DNA of 64,000 nt from NCBI GenBank assembly GCA_035430965.1, contig DAOMHQ010000001.1, positions 9,636 to 73,635 of the forward strand. Reading direction: 5' to 3'. Shown in pieces: positions 57,843 to 64,000 of this stretch. Under the pieces are notes generated by a model, which worked only from the letters and a program-made list of their open reading frames with translations, was not told the origin of the DNA and ran no database searches. The position numbers and the translations under genes were made by a program. The stretch comes from JAKPRU01 sp029568995 (GTDB taxonomy: Bacteria; Hinthialibacterota; Hinthialibacteria; Hinthialibacterales; JAKPRU01). How positions within the stretch are numbered: the stretch's first letter is position 1; every line of letters begins with the position of its first letter.

Positions 57843-59495
57843 TCACTTGGCCTGCGAAAGGCGCTCGCTGACCCCCTCTTTAATCGCAGAGAGAATCTCA
57901 CGGGCGACCGGTTCGCATTCCGAAGCGTCGATCACCAATCCGTCCTCGATATGACTCAAGGAAATATGCTGGTTGGTTTTCTCATTTATGGCTTCATGGA
58001 CGGTTTCACGGTCGGAGCTGAGGATGGAAAATCCGCGTTTGTGGGCCAATTTCAGAAACTCCACGACGATGAAGTTTCTTAGAGAGGTAGAGATGTCGCT
58101 GATCGTAATGGCCTTGGCGGTTTCCGCATGAGCGGTTTGCCTGCTCAGTTTCTTTAAGATGGACGGTGTAGGGACGGTGGTCAGCAGAATCACAATAATG
58201 GCAACCGCCAGTTCCGCGGGATCGAAATTGCCGGTGGCATAGCCGATTCCGGCAACGATCAGGCCCACCTCGCCCCGGTTGTTCATCCCGATGCCGATCC
58301 GCAGGCTTTCATCATTGCTGAATCCTTCGAATTTTGCCGGAATACCGCAACCGCCCACTTTCCCGATGATTGCGATCACGGTCATGACCAGCCCCATCAT
58401 GAGAACGCTGCTGGTGACTGCGCTAAGGTCCACGAGCATTCCCATCACCACAAAGAAGACCGGCGACAGCAATTCTTCGGGACGCTTCAGGAAATCCTCC
58501 AGTTGATGGCCCAAACGTGTCCCGGAAATGACCATACCGGCTGCCGCCGCGCCTACGATCATTGCCAACTGGAACTGCGATTCCGCAATCGCCGCGATCA
58601 CCAGCGCCACACCGGTCAGAAGAACCGGCGCACTGGATCGTCCGAACTTCTTCATCATGAAGTCGGAAATATTGAATGAGATCATTTTACCGCCGATTAC
58701 AATCACTCCCAGAAAGATCAGGGCTTTTGCGCCGATAACCAGCAGATCGCTCATCGCGCCGCCTGTTGCGTAAGCCAGAACGCCGGACAGAACCAGAAGC
58801 CCGCCCACATCATCCACAATCCCCGCCACCAGAACCGCCAACCCTTCATCGGTATCCAGCATCCGCAACTCCGAATACACCTTGGCGGAGATTCCCACGC
58901 TGGTGGCGGTGAATACAGCGCCCATGAACAAGGCGGTCGCGATCTGCGGTTTGCCGATAGGGCCTTCCGTGAAGAACCACAGCATCGCCAGCGTTGCCCC
59001 GACAAACGGCAGCACAATCCCGCCCAGCGCAATCCAGGTCGATTTCGCACCGACTCTTTTGACCTGCTCGAAATCCACTTCCACCCCCACCAGGAACAGC
59101 AGGATAATGGCCCCGATCCCGCCGAGTATCCACAACGGCTCTGTTACCACCAGCCCCGATGCGGGATCAACGGGAAAGATATGGTTCCAGATCGGAATGG
59201 AGTCGCTGCTGAACTTGCTGAGGTTCGTGATGAGGATCCCAACCAGAAGCGCGCCGATGACCGGCGGTTGCTCCACCGCCTCACAGAGCCGTCGCGCGAT
59301 CATCGCCAGGATGATGATGACTCCCAGCTGGAGGATAGTATGTGCGGCGACATGAACGAAATGCTGCATGGGGCTTTCGACCGCGACTTCGCCTCCATGG
59401 CCGCCTGCTTCCCCTTCCGGTGCCGCCAGGACCGGCATGGCCTGAACGATTCCCAACATCAGAATTCCCATTAGACATGCGGTTTTCCATTTCAT
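57843..59495 (-). CDS. CPA2-family cation/proton antiporter (KefB-like)
   Basis: 550-aa membrane protein with a signal-like start (MKWKTACLMGILMLGIVQAM) and about 12-13 helices. The Na+/H+ exchanger core is visible: LLFLVGVEVDFEQVKRVG, GAVFTATSVGISAKVYSELR, DDVGGLLVLSG (Asp-Asp ion site) and GIGMNNRGEVGLIVAGIGYA. A short cytosolic C-terminal domain of about 80 residues lacks an obvious TrkA-N nucleotide-binding fold. It exchanges Na+ or K+ for H+. AAAGGA precedes ATG 59495. Confidence 0.9.
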   Translation of the reverse strand: MKWKTACLMGILMLGIVQAMPVLAAPEGEAGGHGGEVAVESPMQHFVHVAAHTILQLGVIIILAMIARRLCEAVEQPPVIGALLVGILITNLSKFSSDSIPIWNHIFPVDPASGLVVTEPLWILGGIGAIILLFLVGVEVDFEQVKRVGAKSTWIALGGIVLPFVGATLAMLWFFTEGPIGKPQIATALFMGAVFTATSVGISAKVYSELRMLDTDEGLAVLVAGIVDDVGGLLVLSGVLAYATGGAMSDLLVIGAKALIFLGVIVIGGKMISFNISDFMMKKFGRSSAPVLLTGVALVIAAIAESQFQLAMIVGAAAAGMVISGTRLGHQLEDFLKRPEELLSPVFFVVMGMLVDLSAVTSSVLMMGLVMTVIAIIGKVGGCGIPAKFEGFSNDESLRIGIGMNNRGEVGLIVAGIGYATGNFDPAELAVAIIVILLTTVPTPSILKKLSRQTAHAETAKAITISDISTSLRNFIVVEFLKLAHKRGFSILSSDRETVHEAINEKTNQHISLSHIEDGLVIDASECEPVAREILSAIKEGVSERLSQAK

Positions 59496-59693
59496 GAGAC
59501 AGGTTCCTTTCTGTTTACCGTCCATGACGGATCTGATGTGTTGAAAGGCGATCTATTAGTTCGATGGGAGCCTCGCCTCCCATGAGATGAATTCCTGCCC
59601 TTTCCCCCCGGATTATTGGCGAAAACCGATTGTCTGGACTACGATACTACACAATCAGGCAAAAGCCAACTATTCGGACGAGGTTTGATCGAA

Positions 59694-61106
59694 ATGGAAA
59701 AATCGTCAAAATCCCTGCTGCACCACGCCGGATTCGGGAATGGGACCGTTCCCGCGTGGATCACGGTAATTACGCTCCTGATGCTCAGCACTATTGGATA
59801 CACGGAGACAGCGATGTATAAGCCGAATTGGGAATCTCTCGACAGCCGCCCCATCCCACAGTGGTTCGATGACGCGAAGTTTGGGATCTTCGTGGTCTGG
59901 GGAGTCTATTCTGTTCCGTCCTGGGCGCCAAAAGGGGAGTATGCGGAATGGTATTGGGGGCATGCATTACGTAAGGACCATCCAACTCACGTATTTCACA
60001 ACAAGACCTACGGAGAGAAATTCCGATACCAGGACTTTGTTGAGGATTTCCGTGCGGAGCTGTTCGACCCGGAACAGTGGGCCGATTTGTTCGAGCGATC
60101 GGGGGCGAAATATGTGGTCATGACCGCGCAGTATCATGACGGTTTTTGTCTCTGGCCCAGCCCGTATGCCTGGAATTGGAACAGCGTGGATATCGGTCCC
60201 CATCGCGACCTGATCGGGGATCTCACCGAACCCGTCCGAAAACGAAACATCAAGATGGGATATTACTACTCCGTTTATGAGTGGTTTCACCCGTTCTACC
60301 TGGCGGATGTAGACAAATACGTGGAAGAGCATTTTCATCCTCAATTCAAAGATCTGGTGACCCGTTACAAACCGGACATTCTCTTTATGGACGGGGAATG
60401 GGATCACGACAGCGCCACCTGGAGAACACCGGAACTACTGGCCTGGCTGTACAACGAATCGCCTTGCCGGGAAGAAATCGTGGTCAATGACCGCTGGGGC
60501 AAAGAGACGCGCGGCGTCCACGGCGGCTACTACACCACGGAATATGGAATCGTCTACGGAAAGAAAAAACCGGGCGAGGAGTTCCGACAGCACAAGTGGG
60601 AAGAGAGCCGGGGAATGGGGTCTTCGTACGGCTATAATCGTAATGAGGACATTTTCGAGTACAAGTCTGCGACCGAGTTGATTCACCTGCTGGTCGATAT
60701 TGTCAGCATGGGCGGGAATCTTTTGTTGGATATCGGCCCGACCGCCGACGGTCGCATTCCCGTGATTATGCAGGAGCGCATGATACAGATCGGGGAATGG
60801 CTTGGAGTCAACGGCGAGGCGATTTACGGAACCCGGCCCTGGCGTGAAAATGGAGAAGGGGACACGATTCGATATACGCGCAAGGAGGATGCCGTGTATG
60901 CGATCTGCATGTCCTGGCCCGGCCCGGAACGGATTCTCCGTCTACCCAAAACCACACCGCAAACCCAGGTCTCCATGCTGGGGAAAGATGGTCTACTGAA
61001 ATGGCACGAAGATTCGGATGGCTTACACATAGCCATTCCACCGTTGTCGGTTGATGAAGTTCCCTGCCGACATGCGTATACTCTGAAACTGACGCATGTT
61101 GAGTGA
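59694..61106 (+). CDS. Alpha-L-fucosidase (GH29 family), secreted
   Basis: 470-aa protein with an N-terminal hydrophobic segment (AWITVITLLMLSTIGY) acting as signal or anchor. The GH29 catalytic domain follows: WFDDAKFGIFVVWGVYSVPS, AKYVVMTAQYHDGFCLWPS, and nucleophile Asp in DILFMDGEWDHD. The C-terminal beta domain includes GGNLLLDIGPTADGRIP. It removes fucose from exported glycans, which matches the glycan-degrading theme of the window. ATG 59694 is chosen to include the signal; ATG 59814 has a better ribosome-binding site but would give a cytosolic protein. Confidence 0.93.
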   Translation: MEKSSKSLLHHAGFGNGTVPAWITVITLLMLSTIGYTETAMYKPNWESLDSRPIPQWFDDAKFGIFVVWGVYSVPSWAPKGEYAEWYWGHALRKDHPTHVFHNKTYGEKFRYQDFVEDFRAELFDPEQWADLFERSGAKYVVMTAQYHDGFCLWPSPYAWNWNSVDIGPHRDLIGDLTEPVRKRNIKMGYYYSVYEWFHPFYLADVDKYVEEHFHPQFKDLVTRYKPDILFMDGEWDHDSATWRTPELLAWLYNESPCREEIVVNDRWGKETRGVHGGYYTTEYGIVYGKKKPGEEFRQHKWEESRGMGSSYGYNRNEDIFEYKSATELIHLLVDIVSMGGNLLLDIGPTADGRIPVIMQERMIQIGEWLGVNGEAIYGTRPWRENGEGDTIRYTRKEDAVYAICMSWPGPERILRLPKTTPQTQVSMLGKDGLLKWHEDSDGLHIAIPPLSVDEVPCRHAYTLKLTHVE

Positions 61107-61232
61107 GTTCGGTTATCCTGTCGGCATACCGTGACGGCGTTTGTGATTCCATGGTATTGTGACGACATTCTGTGTGTTTTCGTGGGGGTATTCGCACCCG
61201 CTCACGATGGCAACAATCGAAAGGAATCTGGA

Positions 61233-62621
61233 ATGAGGATCTTTTTCTTTGGCGCTGCCGGCGGAGTGACCGGCTCCAAGCACCTGCTTGAGGTCAATGG
61301 GAAACGCATTTTATTGGATTGCGGTTTCCATCAGGGACGTCGCGATGAGTCCAATGAGTTAAACCGGAACCTCCCATTCGCCCCCGAAAATGTCGATGTG
61401 ATGGTTCTCTCTCACGCCCATATCGACCATAGCGGCAATATCCCGCTCCTATGCCGGAGATACGACGGGAACATCATCGCGACTCTGGCAACGCGGGACC
61501 TCGCTTCCGTGATGCTGATGGACAGCGCGCACATCCAGGAAAAGGACTCCGAATTCTTTAACAAGAAGATCGCCCATCGACCGGAAGAGTTCATTTCCCC
61601 GATTTATGACGCAGAGGATGTAGAGAAGGCTCTGCGTCAATTCATCGCGATCAACTACGACAGGCCGTTTTTGGTTTCGGACGGTGTAACGCTGACGTTT
61701 CGCGACGCCGGGCATGTATTGGGATCGGCGGTCGTGGTTCTGGATATCGACGAATCCGGGAAGAAACATCGGCTGGTGTTCAGCGGGGATGTGGGGCGAA
61801 GGAGACTGCCGATTTTGCGAGATCCAACCCTGATCGACGATGCGGACACAATGATCCTGGAAAGCACGTACGGGAACCGCAAGCATGATCCCATCGAGGT
61901 AGCCGATGAGAAACTGGCGGATGCTGTCAATACGGTATTTGCGCGCAAGAGCAAACTGATTATTCCGTCGTTTGCGCTGGAGCGTGCCCAGGAGATTCTG
62001 TACAGTTTCCACAAGTTACTGAAATTAAAGCGAATTCCGCGTATGCCGGTATATCTGGACAGCCCGCTGACAATTAAGGTAACGGAGATATTCCGCCTTC
62101 ATCCGGAATGTTTTGATGAAGAACTGATCTCGTTGTTCGACAAGCGGGAAGACCCGTTCGATTTTCCCGACCTGGAATTGATTCGAAGTAAAGAAGACTC
62201 CCAGCAGTTGAACGACCAGTCGGGGCCGATGGTGATTATCTCGGCTTCCGGCATGTGCGAGGCGGGGCGGATTCTCCATCATTTGCGGAACAATATCGGC
62301 GATCCGAAGAACATCATTCTGATTGTCGGATTTCAGGCAAAACATACGCTCGGCAGAAAGATAGTCGAGAAGGAACCGACCGTGCGAATTTTCGGTCTGG
62401 AACATGATCTGGAAGCGGAAGTTCGAATCATCAACGCATACAGCGGTCATGCGGACAAGGACGGCCTGGACCGGTTTGCGATGGCGTCGAAGGAAACGAT
62501 GGGGAATCTCTTTCTGGTCCACGGGGAGCCGGATCAGAGCGAAGCCATGGCCGCGCGTCTCGCATCGCGGGGCCTTTCGCAGATTCGTATTCCGCAACGC
62601 GGGGAATATTTCGATTTGTGA
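61233..62621 (+). CDS. Metallo-beta-lactamase/beta-CASP RNA-processing nuclease
   Basis: 462-aa protein with the zinc motif LSHAHIDHSGN, DAGHVLGSAVVVL, FSGDVGRRRLPIL and the beta-CASP segment from about residue 195 (LESTYGNRKH, PSFALERAQEIL, SASGMCEAGRILHHL). The C-terminal part holds the last zinc ligands (YSGHADKDGLD, LVHGEPDQSEAMA). Members (YSH1/CPSF73-like, bacterial) cut or trim RNA in the cytosol. AAAGGA before ATG 61233 sets the start. Confidence 0.95.
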   Translation: MRIFFFGAAGGVTGSKHLLEVNGKRILLDCGFHQGRRDESNELNRNLPFAPENVDVMVLSHAHIDHSGNIPLLCRRYDGNIIATLATRDLASVMLMDSAHIQEKDSEFFNKKIAHRPEEFISPIYDAEDVEKALRQFIAINYDRPFLVSDGVTLTFRDAGHVLGSAVVVLDIDESGKKHRLVFSGDVGRRRLPILRDPTLIDDADTMILESTYGNRKHDPIEVADEKLADAVNTVFARKSKLIIPSFALERAQEILYSFHKLLKLKRIPRMPVYLDSPLTIKVTEIFRLHPECFDEELISLFDKREDPFDFPDLELIRSKEDSQQLNDQSGPMVIISASGMCEAGRILHHLRNNIGDPKNIILIVGFQAKHTLGRKIVEKEPTVRIFGLEHDLEAEVRIINAYSGHADKDGLDRFAMASKETMGNLFLVHGEPDQSEAMAARLASRGLSQIRIPQRGEYFDL

Positions 62622-62736
62622 GCGCAGGAATATTTCAGCAGTGGATGTAACAAATTCCGGCCAGCGGCGTTAATACAGAAAACGGTGACGGTTCCAGAGC
62701 CTTGTGCGAACGGGCGACGGGCGCGGAGGTTCCGTC

Positions 62737-63348
62737 TTGAACAGAGAAGCCGGGCAGAGATCGCTGTGGCTGACCGGGAACGAGGCGCAACTGGTAGAGG
62801 AAGCGCGAACGGACCCGGCGGCATTCGCTCAACTGTATGAACGCGGCTACGACCGGATCTATGGGTATCTTCTGCGCCGCTGCGGGAATGCATCGGTCGC
62901 AGAGGACCTGACATCCGAGACTTTTTTTCAAGCGGTCAGGGGCATCCGCCGATACCGCCCGTCGGGCCGCCCGTTTCTCTCGTGGCTGTACACGATTGCG
63001 CACAATGTATTTGTCTCTCACTGCCGCAGCGAGCACCGTCGCTTTTGGCTGCTCCGGCGGGAAAGAGAGTTGCCGATTGCCGTGAGCGGCAATCCCTCGG
63101 AACAGATCGACCGAAACCGTGCATACCAGGCTGTGGAGAGGCTGATTCGCCGTCTCAGGCCCCGCGATCAACTGATCCTGACATTGCGCTATTACGAAGA
63201 CATGAGCCTGGAGGACATCGCAGCCATTGTCGGCATGTCCCCAGGATCATTGCGCACGGGCTTGCATCGGGCGCTGATGCGCCTGAAGTCCCTGATCGAA
63301 GCCGAAACGCCCGACCTGATCGCGATCATTCATGAGGAAAAGTCATGA
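62737..63348 (+). CDS. ECF-type RNA polymerase sigma factor
   Basis: 203-aa sigma70-family protein. Region 2 is at about 25-95 (AFAQLYERGYDRIYGYLLRR, SFFQA-like ETFFQAVRGI, SWLYTIAHNVF) and region 4 at about 130-185 (LRPRDQLILTLRYYEDMSLE, DIAAIVGMSPGSLRTGLHRA). TTG 62737 is preferred because GGAGG lies 7 nt upstream; GTG 62704 is longer but unsupported. It overlaps the FecR-like gene by 4 nt, the usual sigma/anti-sigma pairing, so its activity is probably controlled from the membrane. Confidence 0.93.
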   Translation: MNREAGQRSLWLTGNEAQLVEEARTDPAAFAQLYERGYDRIYGYLLRRCGNASVAEDLTSETFFQAVRGIRRYRPSGRPFLSWLYTIAHNVFVSHCRSEHRRFWLLRRERELPIAVSGNPSEQIDRNRAYQAVERLIRRLRPRDQLILTLRYYEDMSLEDIAAIVGMSPGSLRTGLHRALMRLKSLIEAETPDLIAIIHEEKS

Positions 63349-63884
63349 GTCAGCAAGTAGATTTGGACAGATTGGAATCGTTTCTCCGGAAGGCCAAGGC
63401 GGAACCCGCGCTCAATGGGACGCACAAGGCGAACCTGTTGAATCAGCTGATGGGGGAATATCCAAAGCGAGAAATATCCTGGGGGGTCCTTTTCCCGGCG
63501 TGTTCGGCGGCGATTGCGCTGATTGTGGCGGTGTCAATCTTCTTCTGGCCCGAAAAGCCGACCCTTGGGAAATTGGAATGGGCAGGGGGGGCGAGGCGTG
63601 TGGAGACTCTCACGGCCCAGACACGAATCAAGACGGGAAGCGATACGGTTACAGCGTTACTTGATGACGGTTCCGAACTGAAATTGGAGCGGGGTACGGT
63701 GTTTCAAGTGCTTTCGTTGTCTACAACTCGGCTACAGAAAGACACGATTATTTCTCTGGAACGGGGAACACTGGATGCGAATGTGCGGAATGATCTACCG
63801 CATCGGCTGATTGTTCGGACACCGGACGTGGAAGTGAAAGTAATCGGGACGAAATTCGTAGTTTGCGTAGAGGCTATGCCGTGA
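63345..63884 (+). CDS. FecR-like anti-sigma/signal protein, C-terminally short
   Basis: 179-aa membrane protein: a cytosolic N-terminal part (about 1-45), one transmembrane helix (VLFPACSAAIALIVAVSIFF) and a FecR domain outside (RIKTGSDTVTALLDDGSELK, then VEVKVIGTKFVV). It stops at VCVEAMP, where FecR domains normally continue for another strand set and more. The stop is followed within 35 bp by repeat R2. It would regulate the upstream sigma factor, if functional. Confidence 0.82.
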   Translation: MSQQVDLDRLESFLRKAKAEPALNGTHKANLLNQLMGEYPKREISWGVLFPACSAAIALIVAVSIFFWPEKPTLGKLEWAGGARRVETLTAQTRIKTGSDTVTALLDDGSELKLERGTVFQVLSLSTTRLQKDTIISLERGTLDANVRNDLPHRLIVRTPDVEVKVIGTKFVVCVEAMP

Positions 63885-63918
63885 CTGGCGCGGCGTGGGT
63901 CGACGGTGCAACGTAGAC

Positions 63919-64000
63919 AACCCCCTCTGTGTCTCCCCCAAACTTTGGGGGAGAGGTCGTGGGTGTTTTCCTCCCCCGAAGATCGGGGGAGGTCAGGTGG
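63919..64000. repeat. Dispersed repeat R2, copy b
   Basis: AACCCCCTCTGTGTCTCCCC, hairpin CTCCCCCAAACTTTGGGGGAG, then a second hairpin CCTCCCCCGAAGATCGGGGG and AGGTCAGGTGG, running to the window edge. It is the same architecture as copy a at 355-438. Confidence 0.85.

Overview
The window looks like a scaffold from an uncultured, Gram-negative, heterotrophic bacterium. It contains two 100-base runs of N (3031-3130 and 6603-6702), as expected of a metagenome assembly. An outer-membrane barrel protein, Tat-exported oxidoreductases and hydrolases, a type IV prepilin-like protein, an ECF sigma/FecR pair, and many secreted glycan-active proteins (GH29, GH42-like, SGNH, BNR sialidase, FGE-like) fit the PVC/FCB-type or candidate phyla such as Hydrogenedentota or Sumerlaeota. 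That assignment is inference; no rRNA or ribosomal protein is present to settle it.

Layout. 1-12.6 kb: secreted or Tat-exported enzymes (beta-propeller-like fragment, aldo/keto reductase, amidohydrolase, SGNH/toroid protein, Gfo/Idh/MocA oxidoreductase), a ribose-type ABC permease and binding protein, a pentapeptide-repeat protein and a porin. 12.7-18.1 kb: a tight operon iorA-iorB-paaK-ACT-paaK for oxidising aryl-2-oxoacids to acyl-CoA. 18.2-25.0 kb: solitary HicB, prepilin, GDPD, an XRE/nucleotidyltransferase-like pair, a GT39-type membrane protein and a second ribose-type ABC pair. 25.1-40.6 kb: a three-domain FGE-sialidase-MORN protein, a MoxR ATPase coupled to a TraB-like protein with an unknown C-terminal half, a PAS histidine kinase with a Cys cluster, a nitrilase-deacetylase-DegT operon, a double-parvulin PPIase, a membrane glycosyltransferase and MalF/MalG-type permeases. 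40.6-47.2 kb: isochorismatase, Hyi-like isomerase, GH42-like lipoprotein, SH3 protein, tRNA-Pro(GGG), a cold-shock protein and a URO-D-family protein. 47.4-53.8 kb: an accessory island of toxin-antitoxin modules (DUF4258 pair, MazEF, HicBA, solitary HicB and HigA proteins) plus a ClpP-fold serine protease paired with a 72-aa protein. 53.9-64 kb: a conserved unknown protein, an overlapping operon of a TIM-barrel protein, DUF4177, cyclase and DUF1648 genes, a CPA2 antiporter, alpha-L-fucosidase, a beta-CASP nuclease and the sigma/FecR pair.

The most unusual feature is a set of dispersed, GC-rich palindromic repeats. Family R1 (core CCCTCTCCC..GGGAGAGGG..GGGGTGAGGG) has nine copies. Three directly oriented copies punctuate the toxin-antitoxin island as R1-mazEF-R1-hicB-R1-(72-aa protein + protease), each followed by a sigma70-like promoter with a 17-bp spacer. 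Elsewhere R1, and a second family R2, sit in frame inside protein-coding genes. A third family (R3) lies at the start of a transporter gene, between its ribosome-binding site and its signal peptide. The best candidates for an undescribed system are this repeat-bracketed cassette array, the MoxR/TraB-like two-gene operon and the 72-aa protein/serine protease pair.
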